Assembly (NCBI GenBank): GCA_029245025.1 | Contig: JAQWQC010000030.1 | Location: 1-36,787, forward strand | DNA length: 36,787 nucleotides | Reading direction: 5' to 3' | Source: Rhodospirillaceae bacterium | GTDB lineage: Bacteria > Pseudomonadota > Alphaproteobacteria > Rhodospirillales > Rhodospirillaceae | Shown here: piece after piece, positions 16,538 through 24,250 of the stretch | Layout of the letters: each line of letters opens with the position of its first letter | Position numbering within the stretch: position 1 is the first letter of the stretch | Position numbers and translations under genes: made by a program | Notes under the pieces: generated by a model | The model's database searches: none | Told to the model about the DNA's origin: nothing | Seen by the model: the letters and a program-made list of their open reading frames with translations, nothing else

Positions 16538-17740
16538 ATGTTGGACCGCCGAACGTTATTTGGGGCTGCTGCAGGAATAGGGACGGCCGCTGCGTCGCTG
16601 CTGACAGGTCGGAAAGCAACAGCTAAAACCTCTGCCAAGAACACTTTGCCTGATATTGAGAAACGGGGCGCTTTGGGTCGCTTAGAGCGCCTACCCACAC
16701 TTGACGCAGAAGGTCGTGACGACTTTCTCACTGGCTTCCGTAACTGGCGGGGATCAACTGTTCAGCGAGCGGCGAAGGTCCGTTTTGAAAAGGTGCTCAG
16801 CGAAGCAGGCTATGATCCGAAGCAAGAACTGCCTATGGATAAAATCCATGAGTTGATTGAAGACGATCACGTGGTCGGCACTGAAGGCTTAATGAGAGTT
16901 TATAGTCAGCGCTTTGCACACAGAAATTTTTACCTCGCGTTTGCGGATGACGCCGATACCTACCTCGGTGAGATGGAAGCCTATGACAAGATAGGACCGG
17001 GGACGCTTAAACTTAATCCAGACCTCGATATTCCAAGCTATGCCCGGCATGAAATTCATATGCAACCGGGTGGCTATGTCGGCAATCCGTTTGCGGGGCA
17101 TCTCTATCACTACGGGACGAATGCGTTTTATTCAGCCCGGGCGACTGACAATTACCAAGACCAACATCATGCACGGCTAGCAGAACAAATACCGACCCCA
17201 GAAGATGGCAAGGTCTTACGTATCCTCGATGTGGGGTGTGGTTTGGGTCAGCTCACGGTCGCTCTAAAGGAACGTTTTCCGGATGCTGAAGTCTGGGGTG
17301 TTGAAGTGGGTGGGCCGATGATTAGATATGGTCATATGCGCGCCGTCGATGAAGGGATTGATGTCAATTTTGTTCAAGGCCTGGCTGAGGATACAGATTT
17401 CCCTGACGGCCATTTTGACATTGTGACCAGCTATATCCTTCATCATGAGATACCGGCAGATATTAGTCGGGCTGTATTTAAGGAAGCGCACCGTGTATTG
17501 CGTAAGGGCGGTCTTTATTTTCCAATTGATTTTTATACTGGTGGACGCCGCGGCGTGCCGGGAGCGTACTCACAGTATCAGGAATGGAAAGACCACCGCT
17601 GGAACAACGAGGTCTGGCGTATTGACTATAAAGAGATGGACTTTGCTGGTGACATGGAAATTTCTGGCTTTGATGTAAACAAAGAGGGTTCGCCAGCCTG
17701 GTATAGCAATCGCAATATCTTTGGCACGAAACCTGCCTAA
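16538..17740 (+). CDS. SAM-dependent methyltransferase with N-terminal Tat-like signal (cassette gene 1)
   Basis: The product has 400 residues. The first 33 form a Tat-like leader: DRRTLFGAAAGIGTAAASLL, then a possible ATA-type cleavage site. A family-specific N-terminal domain (about 45-220) contains RLERLPTLD, DFLTGFRNW, LDIPSYARHEIHMQPGGY and NPFAGHLYHYGTN. A class I methyltransferase domain follows: motif I ILDVGCGLGQLT at about 229-240, an acidic partner in EVWGVEVGGPMIRYGH, then DFPDGHFDIVTSYILHHE and VLRKGGLYFPIDF. The leader is absent from the neighbouring paralogue, which otherwise aligns along its whole length. SAM is cytoplasmic, so an exported methyltransferase would be unusual; the leader may instead be a membrane anchor or a relic. 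The Shine-Dalgarno AAGGAG is well placed, and gene 2 follows after 14 bp. The substrate is unknown. Confidence 0.85.
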   Translation: MLDRRTLFGAAAGIGTAAASLLTGRKATAKTSAKNTLPDIEKRGALGRLERLPTLDAEGRDDFLTGFRNWRGSTVQRAAKVRFEKVLSEAGYDPKQELPMDKIHELIEDDHVVGTEGLMRVYSQRFAHRNFYLAFADDADTYLGEMEAYDKIGPGTLKLNPDLDIPSYARHEIHMQPGGYVGNPFAGHLYHYGTNAFYSARATDNYQDQHHARLAEQIPTPEDGKVLRILDVGCGLGQLTVALKERFPDAEVWGVEVGGPMIRYGHMRAVDEGIDVNFVQGLAEDTDFPDGHFDIVTSYILHHEIPADISRAVFKEAHRVLRKGGLYFPIDFYTGGRRGVPGAYSQYQEWKDHRWNNEVWRIDYKEMDFAGDMEISGFDVNKEGSPAWYSNRNIFGTKPA

Positions 17741-17754
17741 AGCTGGAGAGAGCA

Positions 17755-18867
17755 ATGGCGTCTAAACTAAAATTTGACCAAGAGCCTCGCGGTTCGAAGG
17801 GGCGTTTAGAACGCCTTGCGACCCTAGACGTGGAAAGCCGGGATGATTTTCTCACTGGCTATCGCACTTGGGGCTCCAGCCGCGCTATTCCTGCAGCCGT
17901 CAAGCGGTTCGACAAACTGCTTGAGGAAGCAGGGATCGACCCGAAGTCAACCGACACGCCAATGGAAGAGATATTTGCCGCAATTGACGGTGACCCGATC
18001 ATTGGCGTGGCTGCCCGTTACCGAGCGGGTGTTCATGACGTCATGCACCGCAATTTTGACGAAGAATTTAAGTCGAACGCGGATTACTACCTGGCTGAAA
18101 TGGAAGAATTTGACAACAGAGGGCCGGGAAGTTTGGAGCTATACCCTGATTTAGATATTCCCGATTACGCCCGCTATGAGATTCACACCCAACCGGGTGG
18201 CTATGTTGGTAATCCCTTTGCCGGACACATTTATCACTACAGCACCAACAATTTTTATAACGCCGGCAAGCTTTTCAACTACCAGGACGAGCTGCACACG
18301 CGGCTTGGGAATCAGGTTCCTGAACCTGAAGATGGCAAAGTTACACGAGTTCTCGATATCGGATGTGGCATCGGCCAATTGGCCGTTGCCATGAAGGAAC
18401 GATTTGTCGATGCCGAAGTGTGGGGCATTGATGCCGGTGGGCCAATGATTCGCTATGGACATATGCGGGCCGTGGAGCTTGATGTAGCAGTGAATTTCGC
18501 TCAACGCATGGCAGAAGATACCAAGTTCCCTGACAACCATTTTGATATCGTGGCATCCTATATTCTTCACCACGAAGTGCCGGAAGAGATTTCCAAAGAT
18601 ATCACCAAAGAGGTGCACCGTATCTTGCGTCCGGGCGGTGTGTTTTTTCCGATAGATTTTCAGACCGGCTCCTCTCCAGGCGCTCGTTCGGCCTATGCCA
18701 AGTATAGTCAGTGGAAAGATCACCGCTGGAATGAAGAAGTCTGGCGCCAGGAGTATGCGCGTTTTGATTTCCCTGAGGCGATGGCTGATGCGGGATTTGA
18801 GGTCACACGCGAGGGACCACCGGCGTGGCGTAGCCGCTACAACTTGTTGGGCACAAAGAAGGCCTAG
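17755..18867 (+). CDS. SAM-dependent methyltransferase (cassette gene 2, no leader)
   Basis: Paralogue of the preceding gene, 370 residues, starting directly in the shared domain (GRLERLATLDVESRDDFLTG) without any signal peptide. It shares the N-terminal family landmarks LDIPDYARYEIHTQPGGY and NPFAGHIYHYSTNNFYN. Motif I is VLDIGCGIGQLAV at about residues 199-211, followed by EVWGIDAGGPMIRYGH, KFPDNHFDIVASYILHHE and ILRPGGVFFPIDF. It is preceded by GGAGAG 5-8 nt before the ATG and lies 14 bp after gene 1, hence one operon. Tandem duplication with later gain or loss of the leader is the simplest history. Substrate and product are unknown; the HHE and RYGH motifs may mark the active-site region. 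Confidence 0.87.
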   Translation: MASKLKFDQEPRGSKGRLERLATLDVESRDDFLTGYRTWGSSRAIPAAVKRFDKLLEEAGIDPKSTDTPMEEIFAAIDGDPIIGVAARYRAGVHDVMHRNFDEEFKSNADYYLAEMEEFDNRGPGSLELYPDLDIPDYARYEIHTQPGGYVGNPFAGHIYHYSTNNFYNAGKLFNYQDELHTRLGNQVPEPEDGKVTRVLDIGCGIGQLAVAMKERFVDAEVWGIDAGGPMIRYGHMRAVELDVAVNFAQRMAEDTKFPDNHFDIVASYILHHEVPEEISKDITKEVHRILRPGGVFFPIDFQTGSSPGARSAYAKYSQWKDHRWNEEVWRQEYARFDFPEAMADAGFEVTREGPPAWRSRYNLLGTKKA

Positions 18868-18892
18868 TTGGGCTCGCTAGGGCACACCCGTC

Positions 18893-20092
18893 ATGCTTGA
18901 GGAAAACAAAGACTTCCCTAATATTTCTGAAGTGATGGCCTTCAGTCAGACAGAATTGTCTCGGCAGGGGTTTGTGAGTGCGTTGCGTAAACACATCATG
19001 GTCGACTTAGCATCCGAGATGCGTCGGGACTATGAGTCCAATGTCAAACCCTCGCATACCGCAAAGACAGGAGCCGAACCCTCTACGCCGCGCGACGTTA
19101 AGAAGGCAATGGAGAGTCGAACCCGTTACCGGATGTGGAGTTCGCTTAGATACAACGCACAAGAAATGGTTTGGGCCTCGGTGCAGCATGGAGTTGAACG
19201 CGCTTTACCGGAGATGATTGATCTGGCTAAAGGCGCTGCTGCCATGAACCCAGCAGGCGGTTCGCTCCGTCTCGATCCTCAGCTAGAAATTCCACGCTAC
19301 GTTTCAGCACTTGATGTGCATCTCATGCCTGGATGCTTCCATACAGAACATACTCAACATGATGTCGCGCAGGGGGCTGTGCAAGTCGCTGGAGGGGATG
19401 TCTTTCGAGGTGGGTTTCGGCATCGTAAAGGCAACCCAGGTGGGGTTGGGGAGTCGATTGCGCATTATCTCAAACTAAAACACCCTGAGTTCAACCCTCA
19501 GCGCATTCTTGATCTAGGTTGCAACACCGGAAAAAACCTTTTTCCTTATCTTGACGTTTTTCCAGATGCGGAAGCTCATGGCATCGATGTCGGTGCACCT
19601 TTGCTTCGTTATGGGCATGCGGTCGCATCACATGAGGGACGTCCGGTGCATTTTTCTCAACAGAATGCAGAACATTTAGACTTTGAGGACGATAGCTTTG
19701 ACATCGTAACCTCGAGCTTCTTCCTCCACGAGTTGCCGGTTAAATCTACACAGGCCATCTTTAAGGAAGCTCACCGCGTTCTTAAACCTGGTGGGCTCAT
19801 GGTCCATATGGAATTGCCGCCAAATTCTGAAGTGGATCCTTACTACGCGTTTTACTTGGATTGGGACGCAGGCTCCAACAACAATGAACCTTTCTATGCC
19901 GAATTCAGAAATCAAGATGTTCTCGAGATTTGTTCCGAGGCGGGGTTTCAGGCTGAGAAATCTTTGAAATTCCTCATTCCCAACTATTCTTCCTTCGGGT
20001 GCGATAAATTTGAGGCATTTGTGAATGGAGATATGCCAGCGCCGCAGCATGGTAATGGCGCGAGTTGGTTTATCTTCGGCAGCTGGAAGTAA
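18893..20092 (+). CDS. Divergent SAM-dependent methyltransferase (cassette gene 3)
   Basis: Third, more distant member of the same cassette, 399 residues, no signal peptide. The N-terminal ~190 residues differ from genes 1 and 2 but keep a matching LEIPRYVSALDVHLMPGCF segment in place of their LDIP-YAR-EIH-QPGGY. The methyltransferase core is clear: motif I ILDLGCNTGKN at about residue 204, AHGIDVGAPLLRYGH, LDFEDDSFDIVTSSFFLHE and VLKPGGLMVHME. The shared RYGH element and the FD-I-V-x-S-x-x-L-H-E stretch tie it to its neighbours. It follows gene 2 by 25 bp and ends 5 bp from a convergent gene. Three related enzymes may methylate successive positions or act as a heteromer; this is inference. 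Confidence 0.83.
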   Translation: MLEENKDFPNISEVMAFSQTELSRQGFVSALRKHIMVDLASEMRRDYESNVKPSHTAKTGAEPSTPRDVKKAMESRTRYRMWSSLRYNAQEMVWASVQHGVERALPEMIDLAKGAAAMNPAGGSLRLDPQLEIPRYVSALDVHLMPGCFHTEHTQHDVAQGAVQVAGGDVFRGGFRHRKGNPGGVGESIAHYLKLKHPEFNPQRILDLGCNTGKNLFPYLDVFPDAEAHGIDVGAPLLRYGHAVASHEGRPVHFSQQNAEHLDFEDDSFDIVTSSFFLHELPVKSTQAIFKEAHRVLKPGGLMVHMELPPNSEVDPYYAFYLDWDAGSNNNEPFYAEFRNQDVLEICSEAGFQAEKSLKFLIPNYSSFGCDKFEAFVNGDMPAPQHGNGASWFIFGSWK

Positions 20093-20097
20093 TCGAG

Positions 20098-20808
20098 TTA
20101 ACGAGGCTTCGGCAGTTCGGCCGTGAGCACTATCACTTCCATCCCGGCGTCTCTGAGAGGGATGGCGGCCTTATACTTCGGATCAGACATAAACGCGTCA
20201 ATCGCGGCCAGACTGGGCCATGAAGATATTTCGATTGTAAACTCCGGCGTCGATCCTTCCAAGACGGACATATCCTCGGGCCGTACCATGGCAATAATGC
20301 GTCCGGGAGACGAAGAAATCGTATCCTGCGCCGCGGCCATGTATTCCATGGCCTTATCGCGATTGATCATCTTTATGTACGTGAACATGTATGCGGGCTG
20401 AACGTCATTCTGAGCAGAGTAAGGCTCTATACCCGTTCCGGATAAGCCCAAGACGTCGAATTGCCCTGCTCCATCTCTCAAGGGGACAACTGCTCGATAT
20501 TCATCTGACCACCAAAATTTCTCGACATCTGCGAGGCTATCGAACTCAGCAAAAATTACGGACTCATGTTGTAGGCTACCAGCCAATGGCGTGATGCCGC
20601 GCCCAACACCGCCAAATATTAAATATCGACCGCCGTACTTAGCGTAAACGGGGGGTAGAGCGGCGCCGTAGGCACCTAATTTTTGTGTGTCTGTTACCGT
20701 AGCATTGACGAAAAGAAAGCCAGGTGAATCCTCGGCACGCACAACGTCCATCAAGGGGCTGCACAGCACAAAAAACGTTAGTACCGCAGTTGAGAACTTA
20801 GTTTTCAT
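20098..20808 (-). CDS. Secreted protein with two DUF1330 domains
   Basis: The ATG at 20808 has a Shine-Dalgarno-like AAGGGG and gives 236 residues with a Sec signal peptide (STAVLTFFVLCSPLMDVVRA). Two ferredoxin-like DUF1330 repeats follow: FLFVNATVTD...YGGRYLIFGG...FAEFDSLADVEKFWWSDEY...VPLRD and YMFTYIKMIN...FTIEISSWPSLAAIDAFMSDPKY...IPLRD. Each has the family's (W/F)-S/D-x-x-Y strand-helix ending before the xPLRDAG or xPLRDGAG motif. DUF1330 belongs to the dimeric alpha/beta-barrel group; tandem copies in one chain can form a pseudo-dimer. The function is unknown. The in-frame extension upstream of 20808 is a separate remnant. Confidence 0.82.
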   Translation of the reverse strand: MKTKFSTAVLTFFVLCSPLMDVVRAEDSPGFLFVNATVTDTQKLGAYGAALPPVYAKYGGRYLIFGGVGRGITPLAGSLQHESVIFAEFDSLADVEKFWWSDEYRAVVPLRDGAGQFDVLGLSGTGIEPYSAQNDVQPAYMFTYIKMINRDKAMEYMAAAQDTISSSPGRIIAMVRPEDMSVLEGSTPEFTIEISSWPSLAAIDAFMSDPKYKAAIPLRDAGMEVIVLTAELPKPR

Positions 20809-20810
20809 AA

Positions 20811-21099
20811 CACCCCTTACGCTTAGTATTTTTCCAGACCACGGAATGATGGCGTCTAGAACCCGAGCTAATAATCCCATTTTACGCATCTTAGCAGATG
20901 CTTTTGCTTTAATCGCGTCGCGCTTCGCCTGCAACTCTTGGTCATCATTATCTTCTCCTACTGACGCTTATGCGTCAGACGCTTGTTCGTGATCTGGAAT
21001 TGTCTCGCTTGTGAGCTCAGAGATGGCCTTATTCGCTGCCACCTCATCCTCTGTCTAATTTTCCATTTTGGATTGATCGTGCTGCGATTTTTCCGCCAT
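20811..21099 (-). pseudogene. Possible remnant of a small charged protein gene
   Basis: Reading minus from an ATG at 21099 gives MAEKSQHDQSKMEN, then TAG (21055-21057). The same frame continues TEDEVAANKAISELTSETIP to TAA (20968-20970), then EDNDDQELQAKRDAIKAK and AKMRKMGLLARVLDAIIPWSG up to the DUF1330 start, in frame with it. The amino-acid composition is acidic then basic and looks protein-like, but I do not recognise a family. Two stops in about 95 codons suggest a decayed gene, or simply an open non-coding stretch. It could not be told from sequence alone. Confidence 0.35.
20962..20977. repeat. Perfect inverted repeat TGACGC-TTAT-GCGTCA
   Basis: Six-base arms with a four-base loop, lying between the divergent DUF1330 and hydrolase genes and overlapping the second stop of the remnant frame. 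It could be an operator or a short hairpin. No T-run follows, so a terminator is unlikely. Confidence 0.5.
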
Positions 21100-21184
21100 T
21101 TCAAGCTTGCCCCCCGGGACATATTGACCGACCCTATAACCAGGGCTCAAGACCGAGATTTATACTAGAGAAGGTGCATATACG

Positions 21185-22009
21185 ATGTCCGATGTATCGA
21201 CACTTCCAGGATTTTCTGAGGGGCATATTCCTGTCGTCGGCGGGAGAATTCATTATGTTGTGGGCGGGCAGGGTGATCAGACTGTTCTTCTTCTTCATAA
21301 GCTTGGCGGCTGGACCTCAGAATGGCGCTGGGTCATGCCCATTCTCGCAACACGTATGCGGGTCATGGCTGTCGATCTAACCGGACACGGTAGCTCAACC
21401 ATGAACGGGGAGGCCCCCTTCATCGCGACCCAGGAAGAGCTGGCGTCTCACCTTATGGCGACGCTCAACGAGGTCGATGAACACACTGTGAGTATCGTTG
21501 GAAGTTCGATTGGTGGCTGTGTCGGCGCTGTGTGCGCAAGTCTTTGGCCAGAGAGGATCCGTGCATTGATTACTGTTGGTTCAGCTTTAGGAGGGAGCGT
21601 GCCTCACTCTTCTCTGAAGTCGGACGCAGCTAAAGCCATCGCAGATGGTCTTTTTGATAGTAATGAGGTTCCGTTGCCACGCCCTCACTCCTTTATGGAA
21701 AATATATTTGGAATGCGCGACCCCGCGCATATGGAAGAGATGACACTCAGTCGCCAAGCAGCAGGGCGGTGGATTCAACCCTGTGCGAGGGGTGTGGCAT
21801 TGTATGATTATCTCAGTATTCTTCCGCGCATCGACGCGCCTGTTCTCATGGCCTACGGCACAAACGGAAATTACGGTCGCTTCGCTGAACCAGCGATCGC
21901 ACTAATGAAGAACGGACAGTCTGAGGCAATTCAAGATGCGAGTGCGTTCCCTCATCAAGACAAGCCGGAAGACACGGCAACTTCCATTATGTCTTTCTTG
22001 GGCGTTTAA
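21185..22009 (+). CDS. Alpha/beta hydrolase with Ser nucleophile
   Basis: The 274-residue protein has the alpha/beta-hydrolase fold: TVLLLHKLGGWTSEW (oxyanion region, with HK in place of the common HG), AVDLTGHGSS and the nucleophile elbow VGSSIGG with Ser108. A C-terminal His lies in AFPHQDKPE. The usual acid position reads YGTNGNYG, so the catalytic Asp is not obvious. There is no signal peptide, so it is probably cytoplasmic. The ATG at 21185 has GAGAAGGTG about ten bases upstream. It is convergent with a second hydrolase gene 5 bp away that lacks the Ser. Likely an esterase, lactonase or C-C hydrolase; substrate unknown. Confidence 0.82.
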   Translation: MSDVSTLPGFSEGHIPVVGGRIHYVVGGQGDQTVLLLHKLGGWTSEWRWVMPILATRMRVMAVDLTGHGSSTMNGEAPFIATQEELASHLMATLNEVDEHTVSIVGSSIGGCVGAVCASLWPERIRALITVGSALGGSVPHSSLKSDAAKAIADGLFDSNEVPLPRPHSFMENIFGMRDPAHMEEMTLSRQAAGRWIQPCARGVALYDYLSILPRIDAPVLMAYGTNGNYGRFAEPAIALMKNGQSEAIQDASAFPHQDKPEDTATSIMSFLGV

Positions 22010-22014
22010 AGCCC

Positions 22015-22818
22015 TCAGCCTTTGAGAAAGTTTGCGACTGCTTCGACCCATTCCTTGGGCATTTGATCGGTTATGTCGATACCTCCGCCTTTGAGTTCAC
22101 AAAATTCAAAGTCTGGTCGTATCTCGTGCGCTTTTTTCGCGTGTTCGTAGATGATATCGCCAGTATTGATCAGAATCATCGTGCGATGATTGATCTTTGG
22201 GAGAGTAACATTGTGGTCGTATGCAAACGCCGCATTGTGTCCGTACCAAAATGGTCCATAGCCCTGCAGTTGCTCGACAACATACCGAGTTACTAAGGCG
22301 GGATCTGTATCTTCATCCGCCCATTCCCACCGTCGAGCGAACAATTTGCTTAAGTGTGTGCCATCTTTTTTGTGCTCGAAGTTTTTCTCGAACTTTTCAA
22401 CAAACCCATTCCATTCAACAATCTCTTCCGGTGTGAAGGGGGAGGGACCATTGATAATCAAGTTGCGTACGCGATCTGGGAATTGAAGGGCGACTTCAGT
22501 CGCAATCAACCCGCCAGTGTGATGCCCCAGAATATCTGTTTGCGTAATCGCAAGGTGATCGAGGACAGGCGGTATTGCAGTCGCGTATTCTTCCACCGTC
22601 GGAACATGATCGGGCTCGTCAGACAATCCAAATCCCGGTGTATCAATACCAATGGCCCGAATACCCTCAGCAGCGAGAAGCGGATAGACCGTGTCGTATT
22701 GACGAGAGGTAATGGGAGCTTGGTGGCAAAGAATGAGGGGGAATCCGTCACCACCCGTGTCCTGAAAATGGATCTGGCCAAAAGGACCATCGGTGTATCC
22801 GCGGCGGGGTCGTGTCAT
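22015..22818 (-). CDS. Alpha/beta-hydrolase-fold protein lacking nucleophilic Ser and catalytic His
   Basis: From the ATG at 22818 (GAGGAGATATCCTG before it) the product is 267 residues. The fold is clear: PLILCHQAPITSRQYD, AIGIDTPGFGLSDEP, VPTVEEYA and DRVRNLIINGP. The nucleophile elbow reads GHHTGG (98-103), so His100 sits where Ser, Asp or Cys normally is. The position of the catalytic His near the C-terminus reads GGGIDITDQMPKEW with no His. A Asp remains in INTGDIIYEH. Related proteins with HHTG or YHTG elbows exist as I recall them, so this may be a real subfamily with altered chemistry or a non-catalytic binder. It may share a control region with the divergent MFS gene. Confidence 0.8.
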   Translation of the reverse strand: MTRPRRGYTDGPFGQIHFQDTGGDGFPLILCHQAPITSRQYDTVYPLLAAEGIRAIGIDTPGFGLSDEPDHVPTVEEYATAIPPVLDHLAITQTDILGHHTGGLIATEVALQFPDRVRNLIINGPSPFTPEEIVEWNGFVEKFEKNFEHKKDGTHLSKLFARRWEWADEDTDPALVTRYVVEQLQGYGPFWYGHNAAFAYDHNVTLPKINHRTMILINTGDIIYEHAKKAHEIRPDFEFCELKGGGIDITDQMPKEWVEAVANFLKG

Positions 22819-22975
22819 CAGGATATCTCCTCGTATTTCACTGTATTTCCTTAAAACCACTATACCGAGCCCAGGTCAATTCTGCGCCACGCGAACACGG
22901 CAATTTCCTCACCCTTGCGTACTGCCTGTCAAAGAGGTCAAATCCGTCTCCATTGATTATCTAGCCAGGTTCTTC

Positions 22976-24250
22976 GTGTCCTCATCTCCTACAGAAGCGT
23001 CGCCACCCGTCATATCCGTCGACGGCAAACTGCCATTTCAAGTCAGCGCGTCTCTCTTTTACGCAGTTATGATCATGATTGTGGGGCAGGCATTTCTGTT
23101 CACGATTTTGCCTCCTATCGGCCGACAAGTAGGCATGGCGGACTACCAAATTGGTTTGGTTATGTCTGTCCACGGCCTTTTTATGTTGTTTACCGGACCG
23201 ATGTGGGGCGCCGCGAGCGAAACTTGGGGACGGCGGCGAGTGATCATCATCGGCTGTTTCGCTTTCGTGATATCCGTCGTGATGTTTGGTTTGATCGTTG
23301 ACGCGGCGATTAGCGGGCTAGTTTCGGGAATGGCCATTTTGTGGATGCTCGTGGGCTCAAGAGCTTTGTTCGCTTTGGGGGCTGGGGCTGTTACTCCGTC
23401 GGCTATGGCCCTGGCCGCCGATATGTCCTCTCCAGAGATGCGCCTGCGTGCAATATCTATGTTGACCGCAGCTACAAGTACGGGGGCTATATTAGGACCG
23501 TCAGTATCCGCATTCTTTACCGGCTTTGGGTTATCTGCACCGTTTTACATCATCGCAGTTACGGGACTCTTTTCGGCTATATTCGCAAGATTATTCTTAC
23601 CGAAAACGCGATCGTCGACTAGCGCGACAAATGTTCGTTATCGTCATCTACTAAAAGGACCGATACTCAAAATCGCGGTTAGCGCTGTGTGTTTCTTGGT
23701 AGGCACCTACGGTACGTTCTCCATTGTAGGCTTTTTTGTACAAGATCGTTTTTCTTTAGAACCAGTTCCAGCTGCCCAAGCAATGGGGCTAGGCCTTATG
23801 TGCGCTGCGGCTGCAAATGTGTTTATCCAGGCATTTGTTCTACGACGCATAAACCAGAGCGCAAAAACACTCATAGTCATCGGCGTAAGCGTGACATTAC
23901 TTTCCATAGGGTTGCTATGGACAAGCTCGACCCAGGCAATGTTTATAGCCGCTATGGTGTGTAATGGACTTGGGCAGGGTTTCTCAATGCCGGCAATAAA
24001 CACCTCTCTTTCCCTCGCTGCTGGTCCTGACGCTCAGGGCCGTTTGGCCGGCATTTCAACATCGACTCAGTCAATCGCCTTCCTTGTTGCACCGGCTTCA
24101 GCGGCAGCGCTTTATCAAACCGCAAATTGGCTCCCGTTCGGGATTGCCAGCGTGATTACCGTCGTTGCTCTTGTTCTCTTTCTCAGTACGCCAATAGTTG
24201 ACGGTCGACGTCGAGACACCGCTGATGTCAAAGACAGTGTGACGCCATGA
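22976..24250 (+). CDS. MFS transporter 1
   Basis: Twelve-helix major facilitator superfamily protein. The GTG at 22976 starts about 20 residues before TM1 and gives 424 residues, the usual MFS size; the frame stays open upstream to 22793 but that stretch overlaps the neighbour's 5' end and reads unlike protein. Visible landmarks are the inner-loop motif A region GPMWGAASETWGRRRVIIIG after TM2, PSAMALAADMSSPEMRLRAIS in the TM4-5 region, and a typical second half ending FGIASVITVVALVLFL. No substrate class is evident; drug/H+ antiporter-like architecture is possible. The stop overlaps the next gene as ATGA, so the two transporters are translationally coupled. Confidence 0.85.
   Translation: MSSSPTEASPPVISVDGKLPFQVSASLFYAVMIMIVGQAFLFTILPPIGRQVGMADYQIGLVMSVHGLFMLFTGPMWGAASETWGRRRVIIIGCFAFVISVVMFGLIVDAAISGLVSGMAILWMLVGSRALFALGAGAVTPSAMALAADMSSPEMRLRAISMLTAATSTGAILGPSVSAFFTGFGLSAPFYIIAVTGLFSAIFARLFLPKTRSSTSATNVRYRHLLKGPILKIAVSAVCFLVGTYGTFSIVGFFVQDRFSLEPVPAAQAMGLGLMCAAAANVFIQAFVLRRINQSAKTLIVIGVSVTLLSIGLLWTSSTQAMFIAAMVCNGLGQGFSMPAINTSLSLAAGPDAQGRLAGISTSTQSIAFLVAPASAAALYQTANWLPFGIASVITVVALVLFLSTPIVDGRRRDTADVKDSVTP

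Noticed and set aside
18151-18723. 190-codon minus-strand frame inside the second methyltransferase
   Set aside because: Antisense shadow of a conserved coding region; similar shadows occur at the same place in the first paralogue.
22354-22854. 166-codon plus-strand frame over the Ser-less hydrolase
   Set aside because: Antisense to a gene with a good ribosome site and clear fold motifs.
22793-22975. N-terminal extension of MFS transporter 1
   Set aside because: It overlaps the divergent hydrolase start and reads as arginine-rich low-quality sequence; TM1 begins shortly after the GTG at 22976.
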